A DNA stretch of 64,000 nucleotides. It comes from Muribaculaceae bacterium (GTDB lineage: Bacteria > Bacteroidota > Bacteroidia > Bacteroidales > Muribaculaceae). Below are positions 44,481 to 52,632 of this stretch, one piece after another. The position numbers and the translations under genes are program-made. Under the pieces are notes generated by a model that searched no databases, was not told where the DNA came from, and saw only the letters and a program-made list of their open reading frames with translations. Every line of letters starts with the position of its first letter. Within the stretch, counting starts at the first letter, position 1. Location: positions 1 through 64,000 of the forward strand of contig JAGATN010000019.1 of the NCBI GenBank assembly GCA_017621225.1, in the 5' to 3' direction.

Positions 44481-44924
44481 TCAACGTTTCAACAGATCGC
44501 GCAAGTCGGCATCGCGCATCAGACGCTTGAGCAACTTCAACAATTCGGAATAATCGCCTTTTTCGTCCGACGTTTCGCATATGCTCTTAAGCTCTATGAC
44601 CGACAGCCCTATGGCCCCGATGGTCGAAAACCAGGGAAAGGGAGGCACGTTCCAACCGGCCACCCCCTTGAGATATAGCGAGGCAACTATAATCATCACG
44701 TCGATAAACGTCATGGCCATAAGCATTATGTAGTAGCGGCCAAGCTTTTCAACCGTTCTGCGATAGCCTCGCGACGTACGCCGCACGCCATTGCGACGGG
44801 CCTTGAGTATGCCGCTACGCAAGTCGGCCAGCACCGCGCCAAGCACACATACATATTCCACGGCCAATATTGCCGCCACACCAATCATCAACCTTACGGT
44901 CGAATCAGACAAATACTCTTTCAT
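44481..44924 (-). CDS. Small holin-like membrane protein
   Basis: The 147-residue protein has about three membrane segments (near 12-32, 65-85 and 95-115). Between the first two lies a very basic loop (ARRNGVRRTSRGYRRTVEK), and the C terminus is helical and charged. The order, and the segment GLSVIELKSICETSDEKG, resemble phage holins of the type found in Bacteroidetes prophages and as single genes. No endolysin or phage gene is adjacent, so function is unproven. Confidence 0.6.
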   Translation of the reverse strand: MKEYLSDSTVRLMIGVAAILAVEYVCVLGAVLADLRSGILKARRNGVRRTSRGYRRTVEKLGRYYIMLMAMTFIDVMIIVASLYLKGVAGWNVPPFPWFSTIGAIGLSVIELKSICETSDEKGDYSELLKLLKRLMRDADLRDLLKR

Positions 44925-45008
44925 AACACATCACATTTAAAAAGATCAGCCGCAAAACTAACACCGCCCACACGCCATAATGCGCCAATATGGCCAACCG
45001 AAAACGAC

Positions 45009-45045
45009 AATGCCCGGCATCGAGAAGAAAATCGAGCCGGGCATT
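45009..45045 (-). terminator. Terminator of the 45075 gene
   Basis: AATGCCCGGC pairs with GCCGGGCATT, extended by TCGA/TCGA near the loop, 30 bases past the stop of the minus-strand gene. Confidence 0.65.
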
Positions 45046-45074
45046 TATATGAAAAAGGGGTTACTTAGAGTATT

Positions 45075-45797
45075 TTAGAATGCCTTGAAATTGAATTTAA
45101 ACGTAAGCGTAGGATAAACGGTAAGCTTTTCGCGCACCTTATTGAACGTGTTGTCATCCTCGAGCATCGATTCGTCAATTTCGCCATAATCGGTGTAAAC
45201 TTCCGACTTGCCCTGGAACTGCACGCCAAGCTCACACACAAAATTCATGAATCGGCCGGGAATGGAACTTCCCCAACCCAAGCCGAGGTAAGGACGAAAC
45301 TTCTTCACGCGCAAGCCACCCGATATGTCGCCGTCGGCATTTGCGGGAATCCTATAGTCACCAATGATAACCTCAGCGTTTTCGCCGGCCATTTCGTCGG
45401 AATGGCCAGTTATTTTCAGCAGTCCGCCACCACCGAAATAAGCACCGGCAGCCACATACAAAGGAGTGTTATGCGACATCGGATAAAGGTTGAATATCAC
45501 TTGTCCCTGGGTGCGGCCCAAATCGCCCTTAAGATCCACCGTTCCATCATGAGTGGTGTTGTAAACCGGATCCACTAAAGTATAATCGGCATCGGAGTTA
45601 AACGTTATCGAAGGCATCCACGACAAGCCGGCACGCAATTGAACCCAATGCGTTATCGGGGTAGCGACTTCAAAACTAACACCGGTAGTACCGAAGCCAA
45701 TTCCGGCTCCAAGATGATTAAACACCGATACGGGCGACTCTGCGTTTGCACATAGCACAACAAACGCCATAGCAATAGCTGTGAAAATTTTTCTCAT
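45075..45797 (-). CDS. Predicted outer-membrane beta-barrel protein
   Basis: The 240-residue protein has a signal peptide (MRKIFTAIAMAFVVLCANA) followed by amphipathic beta strands: HLGAGIGFGTTGVSFEVATPI, WVQLRAGLSWMPSITF, RTQGQVIFNLYP, LYVAAGAYFGGGGLL, FRPYLGLGWGSSIP. It ends in LTFKFNFKAF with a terminal aromatic, as in 8-stranded barrels. A frame start 12 residues upstream is possible, but the ATG at 45797 puts the signal peptide at the N terminus. Function unknown. Confidence 0.75.
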   Translation of the reverse strand: MRKIFTAIAMAFVVLCANAESPVSVFNHLGAGIGFGTTGVSFEVATPITHWVQLRAGLSWMPSITFNSDADYTLVDPVYNTTHDGTVDLKGDLGRTQGQVIFNLYPMSHNTPLYVAAGAYFGGGGLLKITGHSDEMAGENAEVIIGDYRIPANADGDISGGLRVKKFRPYLGLGWGSSIPGRFMNFVCELGVQFQGKSEVYTDYGEIDESMLEDDNTFNKVREKLTVYPTLTFKFNFKAF

Positions 45798-45963
45798 AAC
45801 AATTTTAGTTTTTGAATCTTCAGTTACAAGCATCTTCGCGAGCTTGTTGTAAAATCTTTAATGTATACGCTGCAGATTTAACAAAATTTTACCAATCTAC
45901 GAATTTTTTAATTCGATTAATGAGCAAATCCACGAAATGCCACACAGATGCGCCATAAAGTGG

Positions 45964-45982
45964 CTATGACTCAACGTCATAG
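45964..45982. other. Small perfect hairpin in the 45798-46152 gap
   Basis: CTATGAC and GTCATAG enclose a five-base loop. The gap between the barrel gene and aroK is otherwise AT-rich and holds the aroK promoter; no gene is seen. Confidence 0.5.
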
Positions 45983-46004
45983 GGAAAATACCGCGAATTT
46001 TTCA

Positions 46005-46034
46005 TTGGGATAACGGAGAATTTTACTACCTTTG
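46005..46034 (+). promoter_or_regulatory. Promoter of the aroK operon
   Basis: TTG (46005-46007), 19 bases, then TACCTTTG (46027-46034). This is a full Bacteroidetes promoter and gives a leader of about 110 bases. Confidence 0.65.
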
Positions 46035-46152
46035 CTTCGGGTAATTACGATGGTAAACGCTTATAAATCTTGTCGTTCATAACCATCCGCGCCAACTGCA
46101 AATGCACTTGCCCGTAAAACGGAACTAACAAAAAAATGACTTTTTTCACCCG

Positions 46153-46716
46153 ATGAAACCGATATTTCTCATAGGCTATATGGGCTGCGGAAAATCAACG
46201 ATAGGCCGCGCCGTAAGCAAATTAACCAACCTGCAGTTCATCGATCTCGACACTTACATCGAGACCCGCTTCCATGCCAACGTGCGGCAGATTTTTGCCG
46301 AGCGGGGCGAGGAGGGATTCCGCGACCTCGAACGCCGGATGCTGCATGAAGTATCGGAATTTGAAGACGTGATAATAGCCTGCGGCGGCGGAACGCCTTG
46401 TTTTTTCGACAACATGGAGTTCATGAACGCCCACGGCACTACGGTGTGGCTCAACACCTCGGTCGACATTCTGCACTCGCGATTGATGCGCGGCCGGCAC
46501 AAACGCCCCTTGATAGCCGACAAAAACGACCAAGAACTGCGCGAATTCATCATAAAGGCCCTCGGCGAACGGAGCGTGCATTACGGCAAAGCCGCCGTAA
46601 ACTTCGTAACCGACCTTCTTGAAACGGAATCGGAAGTGGCCGACACGTCACGACGATTCATCGACGCTCTCGGAATACCGGCAAGCCAACCACAAAATCA
46701 AGAAGTACAGCCATGA
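46153..46716 (+). CDS. aroK: Shikimate kinase
   Basis: AroK phosphorylates shikimate at O3 in the pathway to chorismate. The 187-residue protein has Walker A GYMGCGKSTIG (8-18), the shikimate-binding DLDTYIE (32-38), RDLERRMLHE near 58-67, IIACGGGTPC near 75-84 with the Gly-rich substrate loop, and the LID Arg region RGRHKRPLI near 115. The last 25 residues are an extra tail. Its stop overlaps the start of the next gene by 4 bases. Confidence 0.95.
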   Translation: MKPIFLIGYMGCGKSTIGRAVSKLTNLQFIDLDTYIETRFHANVRQIFAERGEEGFRDLERRMLHEVSEFEDVIIACGGGTPCFFDNMEFMNAHGTTVWLNTSVDILHSRLMRGRHKRPLIADKNDQELREFIIKALGERSVHYGKAAVNFVTDLLETESEVADTSRRFIDALGIPASQPQNQEVQP

Positions 46717-47897
46717 AAGAAAGTGTGGAAAATACCCCGATACCTTTGGAGCAACCTCTGGCATCTACGATGGCACGGCGAACCTTCTCGATAGGATTGC
46801 CGAAATGCAAAAACGCCGGCGAACGCCGATTTCCCGTAACCCCCGAAGCCGCCGCGATGTTGATGGAGCGCGGATTCATAGTAAAGATGGAAAACGGAGC
46901 GGCCGATTCAATCCACTATACCGACAATCAGTATGCACGTTGCGGAGTGGAGCTGTCGAGCCGCGACGAAGCGTTGCGATGCGACATCGTGATACACCTC
47001 GACCCTCTATGCCCCGACGACATCAGGCGACTGAAACGCGGCGCGTTGCTGCTCACGCTGCTGGCACTGTGCCGCCAAACGAAAGAGTCGATATGCGAAT
47101 TGCTGAAACGCAACATCATAGCCGTGGCTCTCGACCTCGTCGAGGACTCGAAAGGAAACACCCCCTTCGCCGACATACTCGCCGAAATAGATGGCCGCGC
47201 CGCAATAGCCACCGCAGCGGCGCTGCTGGCCGACCCCATAAGGGGAAAAGGCATATTGCTTGGCGGCGTGGCCGGGATAGTGCCTTGCGAAGTAACGGTG
47301 ATAGGTAGCGACATTGCCGCTTGCGCCGCCGCGCGATCGGCTTTCGGAGCAGGCGCAATGGTGCGTATGTTTGACAACGACGTGTATCGCCTCCGTCAAG
47401 CCACTCGCGAACTCGGCCCGGGTGTAATCGGATCGGCACTACATCCGCGAGTGCTCACAAACGCCCTGCGCACGGCCGACGTAGTTATATTTACCGACGT
47501 TGCCGGCGGAATGACCGTCAATTCCGACATGGTGGCCGACATGAAGCGGGGCGTTCTCATCTACGACCTCACGGCAAATTGCGGCAAGGCGTTTCCCTCG
47601 ATACCGCTCGTCGACCTCGCCATAGCGCAACCGTCGTCGCCGGCCGAGCCAACGAGAGCATGCTACATAAATGCAGGAAGCGCCGTTCCGCGCACCGCCG
47701 CGATGGCGCTGAGCAACACGCTGCTCACCATGCTAAGCGACCTCATGACATGCGAAGGCGTAACCAACGCGCTGAAGCTTCTGCCGGGATTCCAGAAAGC
47801 GGCATATACCTTTCTGGGCAAGCCGGTGAACAGGAGCATAGCCTCGATAGCGGGCATAAGGCACGTCGACATAAGCATATACCTTACATTATCGTGA
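46713..47897 (+). CDS. Alanine dehydrogenase/transhydrogenase-fold protein lacking key catalytic residues
   Basis: The 394-residue protein has the AlaDH/PNT two-domain fold: FSIGLPKCKNAGERRFPVTPEAAAMLMERGF at 25-55, and the NAD-domain region VTVIGSDIAACAAARSAFGAGAMVRMFDND near 193-222. Compared with true alanine dehydrogenases, the substrate Lys (K75 region, here IHLDPL) and the catalytic His (TYLHLA, here LLTLLALC) are replaced. The GxGxxG loop reads GSDIAA. It is thus unlikely to be a normal alanine dehydrogenase. Related proteins are common in Bacteroidetes genomes and are usually annotated by fold only. It overlaps aroK by 4 bases, implying coupled translation. Confidence 0.7.
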   Translation: MKESVENTPIPLEQPLASTMARRTFSIGLPKCKNAGERRFPVTPEAAAMLMERGFIVKMENGAADSIHYTDNQYARCGVELSSRDEALRCDIVIHLDPLCPDDIRRLKRGALLLTLLALCRQTKESICELLKRNIIAVALDLVEDSKGNTPFADILAEIDGRAAIATAAALLADPIRGKGILLGGVAGIVPCEVTVIGSDIAACAAARSAFGAGAMVRMFDNDVYRLRQATRELGPGVIGSALHPRVLTNALRTADVVIFTDVAGGMTVNSDMVADMKRGVLIYDLTANCGKAFPSIPLVDLAIAQPSSPAEPTRACYINAGSAVPRTAAMALSNTLLTMLSDLMTCEGVTNALKLLPGFQKAAYTFLGKPVNRSIASIAGIRHVDISIYLTLS

Positions 47898-47903
47898 CGC
47901 GAC

Positions 47904-48548
47904 ATGGGTAAAGGAAGAAAATTTTACGTAGTATGGGCCGGACACCATACCGGAATATTCGACACGTGGGATGAATGCAAGGAAGCAGTCAGCAATTTTC
48001 CGGGCGCGCGCTACAAAAGCTTCGACTCGCAGGAGGCGGCCGTTGAGGCTTATCGCGGATCGGCCGACGAGCACATAGGCATAATCAAGGCCATCGCAAA
48101 GCAGAAGGCCGAAAACATAAACTATGCCGCGATACCCGAAATAACGCTCAACTCAATAGCCGTCGACGCAGGATGCAGGCACAATCCCGGTCCGGTAGAG
48201 TATCAGGGCGTCGACGTAATGTCTGGCAAAAGGCTGTTTCACGTCGGCCCGCTCGAAGGAGGGTCAAACAACATGGGCGAGTTTCTGGCAATAGTGCACG
48301 CACTGGCAATGCTCGACAATCAAAACCGACATGACGTAACCATATACACCGACAGCCGCACGGCAATGGCCTGGGTGCGCAATCGCCACGCAAAAACCAC
48401 CATCGTGCCCACCGAAGCAAACGCACGCATACGACAGCTCGTGGCGCGCGCCGAAGCATGGCTTCTAAGCCACCGCCTTCTCAACCCCATAGTGAAGTGG
48501 GAAACCGAGAAATGGGGCGAAATTCCGGCCGACTTCGGACGAAAATGA
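47904..48548 (+). CDS. rnhA: Ribonuclease HI with N-terminal viroplasmin domain
   Basis: The enzyme cuts RNA in RNA-DNA hybrids. Residues 1-55 (KFYVVWAGHHTGIFDTWDECKEAV) are the hybrid-binding viroplasmin/RHBD domain seen in eukaryotic RNase H1 and many Bacteroidetes. The RNase H domain has catalytic D in IAVDAGC, E in NNMGEFLAIVHAL and D in TIYTDSRTAMAW. A final region has the last acid probably in the KWETEKWGEIPADFGRK segment. The 214-residue length fits. It starts 6 bases after the preceding gene, in the aroK operon. Confidence 0.92.
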   Translation: MGKGRKFYVVWAGHHTGIFDTWDECKEAVSNFPGARYKSFDSQEAAVEAYRGSADEHIGIIKAIAKQKAENINYAAIPEITLNSIAVDAGCRHNPGPVEYQGVDVMSGKRLFHVGPLEGGSNNMGEFLAIVHALAMLDNQNRHDVTIYTDSRTAMAWVRNRHAKTTIVPTEANARIRQLVARAEAWLLSHRLLNPIVKWETEKWGEIPADFGRK

Positions 48549-48550
48549 CA

Positions 48551-48597
48551 CGGGCTCCCTTTCGGCGACCATAGGCCGCACCCGAAAAGAAAGCCCG
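48551..48597. terminator. Terminator hairpin between rnhA and mscL
   Basis: CGGGCTCCCTTTCGG pairs imperfectly with CCGAAAAGAAAGCCCG between two convergent genes, 2 bases past the rnhA stop. Confidence 0.55.
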
Positions 48598-48618
48598 TAA
48601 CGTAACGTTATAGTATGT

Positions 48619-49053
48619 TTACTTTTGCTGCGATTTCAAGATGTCGCGTATCTCGGTGAGCAACGCTTCTTCTTTCGTAGGTTCCGGAGCGGGAGCAGGA
48701 GCAGCGGGCTCCTCCTTACGATTGCGGCGAAGCTGATTCATGAACTTAACCATGACGAATATACAGAAGGCCACGATCAGAAAATCGACGATGGTCTGCA
48801 CCCACGCGCCCCAATTGAGCGTAACCTCGGGCTTTATCACTTCAGCACCATCCATCACGGCCTTTTGCACCACCAACTTATAGTCGGTGAAATTCATGCC
48901 TCCCGTGGCCACACCCACCAAAGGCATTATTATGTCGTTGACAAGCGATGACACTATCTTGCCAAATGCGGCACCTATTACAACGCCCACGGCCATGTCG
49001 ACCACATTGCCCTTCATGGCAAACTCTTTGAATTCCGATAAAAACTTTGTCAT
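48619..49053 (-). CDS. mscL: Large-conductance mechanosensitive channel
   Basis: MscL opens under membrane tension to release solutes on osmotic downshock. The 144-residue protein has the family signature [37 protein letters not shown] at the N terminus (first membrane helix). The second helix is near 78-100 ([19 protein letters not shown]), followed by the cytoplasmic helix with [14 protein letters not shown]. Length is normal. Confidence 0.96.
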   Translation of the reverse strand: MTKFLSEFKEFAMKGNVVDMAVGVVIGAAFGKIVSSLVNDIIMPLVGVATGGMNFTDYKLVVQKAVMDGAEVIKPEVTLNWGAWVQTIVDFLIVAFCIFVMVKFMNQLRRNRKEEPAAPAPAPEPTKEEALLTEIRDILKSQQK

Positions 49054-49089
49054 AGTTCAAACTTTTTTATAATTTTTCGTCTTTAGCAA

Positions 49090-49097
49090 CAAAGATA
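49090..49097 (-). promoter_or_regulatory. Promoter -7 element for mscL
   Basis: The minus strand reads TATCTTTG, 36 bases upstream of the mscL start. Confidence 0.5.
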
Positions 49098-49206
49098 AGC
49101 AAAATATTGTTTCATCACGACTTTTTCAGTAGCGATTAAGAGGTTGTTTAAAAACAAACTTTAAAAGTTTAAGGCCCGCAGAGTGCCGCAGGCCGATTAT
49201 TATGAC

Positions 49207-49214
49207 TATCTTTG
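49207..49214 (+). promoter_or_regulatory. Promoter -7 element for the GDSL hydrolase operon
   Basis: TATCTTTG lies 36 bases before the ATG at 49251. Because transcription would begin after the upstream in-frame ATG at 49212, it also supports the choice of 49251 as start. Confidence 0.5.
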
Positions 49215-49250
49215 CATTACATAAGTAACACCTTAAAACGACTTCAAATT

Positions 49251-49943
49251 ATGACTAACTTTCGCCTATCGCTCGTCGTTGCCTTATCGGCACTCACATT
49301 ATCGCTTTCAGCCCAAAACAAAGATTGGGCCAATCACGGACGCTTTGAAAAAGACAACGTCGAACTGATCAAAAAAGGCCCCGACAATCGTCGCGTGGTA
49401 TTCATGGGCAACTCCATCACCGAAGGCTGGGCGGCGCAACGTCCCGAATTCTTCAGCTCAAACGACTTCGTAGGACGCGGCATCAGCGGCCAGACATCAT
49501 ATCAATTTCTCGTTCGTTTCAGAGACGACGTGATAAACCTCAAACCCAAAGCCGTAGTGATCAACGCCGGCACTAACGACGTGGCCGAAAACACCTGTCC
49601 TTACAACGAAGACCGCACTTTCGGCAACATAGTGTCGATGGTAGAGCTGGCCAAGGCAAACAACATAAAGGTGATACTCACCACGGTGCTCCCGGCCGCC
49701 GGATTCGGATGGAACAGAGCCATAACCGACAGCTCCGACAAAATAGCGAAGCTCAACAAACGCCTGAGCGAGTATGCCAAGAAAAACAAAATACCGTTTG
49801 TCGACTACTACACCCCATTGGTGCATGGCGACAATCGCGCGCTCAATCCGGCTTACAGCAATGACGGCGTGCACCCCACCGCCAAAGGATATGAAGTGAT
49901 GGAAGCCACCGTGCTGCCGGTAATCAGAAAGATAGTAAAATAA
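49251..49943 (+). CDS. Secreted SGNH/GDSL-family hydrolase
   Basis: The 230-residue protein has a signal peptide (SLVVALSALTLSLSAQ). The four SGNH blocks follow: VVFMGNSITEGW with the nucleophile Ser (block I), GRGISGQTSYQF with Gly (block II), INAGTNDVAEN with Asn (block III) and SNDGVHPTAKGYEVM with Asp and His (block V). Such enzymes remove acetyl or acyl groups from sugars or lipids; in this family from Bacteroidetes they are often carbohydrate esterases. It is the first gene of an operon ending with a GH43 protein, so deacetylation of a plant or host glycan is plausible. Confidence 0.9.
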   Translation: MTNFRLSLVVALSALTLSLSAQNKDWANHGRFEKDNVELIKKGPDNRRVVFMGNSITEGWAAQRPEFFSSNDFVGRGISGQTSYQFLVRFRDDVINLKPKAVVINAGTNDVAENTCPYNEDRTFGNIVSMVELAKANNIKVILTTVLPAAGFGWNRAITDSSDKIAKLNKRLSEYAKKNKIPFVDYYTPLVHGDNRALNPAYSNDGVHPTAKGYEVMEATVLPVIRKIVK

Positions 49944-49965
49944 GCACCCCCCCACTCGCATCATC

Positions 49966-50241
49966 ATGGCCAATGGCATAATGAGCCGCATAAAGCAACG
50001 GCTTAAATCGATGTCGTTCAAAACCGGCGTCATCATAGCCATTACGTGCGTGATTTGCTATGCCATATCGTTCGGCCAGATGCTGCTTCCGCTGCCCGCC
50101 GCCACCAAAGGAGTGCTGTGGGCCGCATTTTTCGGCCTGGCCAAGACGTTTCAATACACCGCACTGCTGATTCTCGGAAAGATAGGAATATCGCGCCTCA
50201 AAAAAGCCTTGCGGCTCGACAAAAGCGCCAACCGAAGCTAA
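49966..50241 (+). CDS. Small membrane protein of unknown function
   Basis: The 91-residue protein has two membrane segments (about 20-38 and 48-70) between basic ends (MSRIKQRLKSMSFK and KLKKALRLDKSANRS-like). It lies 22 bases after the GDSL hydrolase and 41 before the phosphodiesterase, so it is part of the operon. I recognise no family. Confidence 0.7.
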   Translation: MANGIMSRIKQRLKSMSFKTGVIIAITCVICYAISFGQMLLPLPAATKGVLWAAFFGLAKTFQYTALLILGKIGISRLKKALRLDKSANRS

Positions 50242-50282
50242 CGCCCTCAGCCAACCTACCAATCAAAACCATACCACCGGAA

Positions 50283-51521
50283 ATGAACATACGCAAATTC
50301 ATAAGGCTATTCAGCTGCACGGCAACGCTATGTATGTGCGCACTGTGCCTGTCGGCAAAAACCAAAAAGTCGGTATTCATAATAATCGACGGCGTTCCCG
50401 CCGACCAAATAGAGCGGTTGCACACGCCCGCCATATACGACATAGCATCGAAAGGCGCCTACTCAAGAGCATACACGGGCGGCGAAATAGGCAGCTATTC
50501 CCAGACGCCGACAATCTCGGCCATCGGATACACGAATCTGCTCACATCCACATGGATGAACAAACATAACGTAAACGGCAACGATAACCTTAATCCAAAC
50601 TACAACTACCCCACGCTGTTTCGGATAGCCAAAGATCAGAAGCGCGACGTAACCACGGCCTTATATTCGAGCTGGACCGACAATCGCACCGTTTTGCTCG
50701 GCGAAGGCAAGGAGGAGACCAACCATCTGAAAATCGATTACGTGAAGGACGGCTACGACCACGACAACGCTGCCTTCCCCAAGAAGGGGAACGATTTGCA
50801 CATATTCGACATCGACGAGCGAGTGTCGAAGGACGCGGCCGAAGGCATCAGAAACGATGCCCCCGATTTGACATGGGTGTATCTGTGGTACACCGACGAC
50901 GCAGGCCACATATGGGGCAACGGAGAGCTGTTCGACCGTTATGTGTACAAAGCCGACGAACAGGTGGCAAGAATATGGGAAGCCGTAAAATACCGCGAAG
51001 CCAATTTCGACGAAGAATGGATGATAGTAGTGACCACCGACCACGGACGCACCGATAGCGGACACGGGCACGGACAGCAATCGGAGCGCGAGCGCACCAC
51101 GTGGATATCAACCAACGTTCCTGTCAACGAGCATTTTGCGTCGGAAAAGCTGGCGATAGTCGACATCGCCCCCTCGATAAGCCGATTCATGGGATTCGAG
51201 GTGCCACGCGACATTCTTTGGGAACAGGACGGCATACCGTTCGTCGGAAAAACCGACATACACACCCTGAAAGCCATGCCTTACGACGACAAAGTGGAGC
51301 TGTCATGGCAATCGTATGCCAACGATGCCCCGATTGAAATATACGCCGCCACCGACAATAAGTTCAACACCGGAGGCACCGACGAATGGATCAAAGTGGC
51401 CGACGTAAAGCCCGGCAGCGAAAAGGCCACCATCGACCTGAAAAAGCTGCCTGAATCGAAATTCTACAAATTCATCGTCACAACGCCGTCAAACCACATC
51501 GGACGCTGGCTAAATAAATGA
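50283..51521 (+). CDS. Secreted type I phosphodiesterase/nucleotide pyrophosphatase (alkaline phosphatase superfamily)
   Basis: The 412-residue protein has a signal peptide (LFSCTATLCMCALCLSAK). The metal-binding and catalytic motifs of the superfamily follow: FIIIDGVPADQI with Asp, the nucleophile Thr in SQTPTISAIGYTNLL, WYTDDAGHIWG with Asp and His, and VTTDHGRTDSGHGHG with Asp-His and a further His. A fibronectin-like C-terminal domain of about 90 residues follows. It hydrolyses phosphodiesters in the periplasm; the substrate is unknown. The ATG at 50283 was chosen because upstream frame sequence covers the previous gene. Its stop overlaps the next start by 4 bases. Confidence 0.88.
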   Translation: MNIRKFIRLFSCTATLCMCALCLSAKTKKSVFIIIDGVPADQIERLHTPAIYDIASKGAYSRAYTGGEIGSYSQTPTISAIGYTNLLTSTWMNKHNVNGNDNLNPNYNYPTLFRIAKDQKRDVTTALYSSWTDNRTVLLGEGKEETNHLKIDYVKDGYDHDNAAFPKKGNDLHIFDIDERVSKDAAEGIRNDAPDLTWVYLWYTDDAGHIWGNGELFDRYVYKADEQVARIWEAVKYREANFDEEWMIVVTTDHGRTDSGHGHGQQSERERTTWISTNVPVNEHFASEKLAIVDIAPSISRFMGFEVPRDILWEQDGIPFVGKTDIHTLKAMPYDDKVELSWQSYANDAPIEIYAATDNKFNTGGTDEWIKVADVKPGSEKATIDLKKLPESKFYKFIVTTPSNHIGRWLNK

Positions 51522-52546
51522 TACTTAAGAATATGGGATTATACCGAATATACTTCATCATTTCATTATGCATAGCCTGCGGCTGCGTATTGGCTTATGC
51601 CGATGAGCCACAGTGCGATGCCTACCTGTTTGCCTACTTCGAGGGCAGAGGCGAGGGCCGGCTTCAGGAGCATTTGCGCTTTGCCGTAAGCGACGACGGA
51701 TTCAACTGGAAGGCACTCAACCACAACTCGCCGGTAATATCATCCGACACCATCTCAATCACCGGAGGAATCCGCGACCCGCATATACTCCGAGGCGAGG
51801 ATGGCTGCTTCTACATGGTGGCAACCGACATGAACACCGTGCGCGACGGATGGGGCTCCAATCCCGGCATAGTCATGATGAAGTCTGACGATCTCGTGAA
51901 CTGGTCGCACTCGACGGTAAATCTTTCGAAAGATTTTCAGAAACATTTTGCCGACGCATATTGGGTCTGGGCACCTCAGACCATCTACGACCCCGAAACG
52001 AAGAAATACATGATCTATTTCACCCTGCGCCGCAACGATGCCGGTAAAGGACTCGTAACATACTATGCTTACGCAAACAAGAGTTTTACCGGCTTCGAAA
52101 GTGAACCCAAAGTGCTCTTTCGCGCCAAGGACGGATGCATCGACAACGACATCGTGAAAGGGCCCGACGGAAAATGGCACATGTTCTTAAAGGGCAACAC
52201 CAAAGACGATAACGGCAAGGAGATAAAGAATGGCATAAAGCAGGCCACCGCCCGCAATCTGCGCGGCCCGTGGAAAGAGTCGTTCGACTACATCGACGCA
52301 TACGCCGGAAAGACCCCGGTGGAGGGCTCGGGCATATTCAAACTGAACGGCAGCGACGAATATGTGCTCATGTACGACCTCTACACCTCCGGAAAATATG
52401 AATATCAGACATCCAAAGACCTTGTGAACTTCTCAGCTGAGCCGAAATCCTTCACAAAGGACTTCTTCCCCCGCCACGGCTCAGTGATGCCGATAACATC
52501 GAAGGAGAAATCAGCGCTTCTTGCCAAGTGGGGCAACAACCTCTAA
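51518..52546 (+). CDS. Glycoside hydrolase family 43-like protein
   Basis: The 342-residue protein has a signal peptide (IYFIISLCIACGCVLAYA), which may also be a lipoprotein signal. The five-bladed propeller of GH43 is suggested by YLFAYFEGRGEGRLQEHLRFAVSDDGFNW, GGIRDPHILRGEDGCFYMVAT with the structural Asp, YWVWAPQTIYDPETKKYMIYFT and the acid Glu in TPVEGSGIFKLN. GH43 enzymes usually remove arabinose or xylose from plant polysaccharides. The xylose catabolic genes that follow on the other strand make a link with xylan products attractive but unproven. Translationally coupled to the upstream gene. Confidence 0.85.
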   Translation: MILKNMGLYRIYFIISLCIACGCVLAYADEPQCDAYLFAYFEGRGEGRLQEHLRFAVSDDGFNWKALNHNSPVISSDTISITGGIRDPHILRGEDGCFYMVATDMNTVRDGWGSNPGIVMMKSDDLVNWSHSTVNLSKDFQKHFADAYWVWAPQTIYDPETKKYMIYFTLRRNDAGKGLVTYYAYANKSFTGFESEPKVLFRAKDGCIDNDIVKGPDGKWHMFLKGNTKDDNGKEIKNGIKQATARNLRGPWKESFDYIDAYAGKTPVEGSGIFKLNGSDEYVLMYDLYTSGKYEYQTSKDLVNFSAEPKSFTKDFFPRHGSVMPITSKEKSALLAKWGNNL

Positions 52547-52576
52547 AACACACGTTTCCACCGCGATTCCACAAAA

Positions 52577-52613
52577 AAATCAGCCATTTAGCGCAAAACT
52601 AAATGGCTGATTT
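52577..52613. terminator. Bidirectional terminator between the GH43 gene and xylE
   Basis: AAATCAGCCATTTAG and CTAAATGGCTGATTT form a perfect 15-base stem with a seven-base loop between convergent genes. Confidence 0.85.
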
Positions 52614-52632
52614 CATATCTATCTCACGTCAA

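Noticed and set aside
50046..50282. Extended N terminus for the phosphodiesterase
   Set aside because: It overlaps the preceding membrane-protein gene; a clear signal peptide begins at the ATG at 50283.
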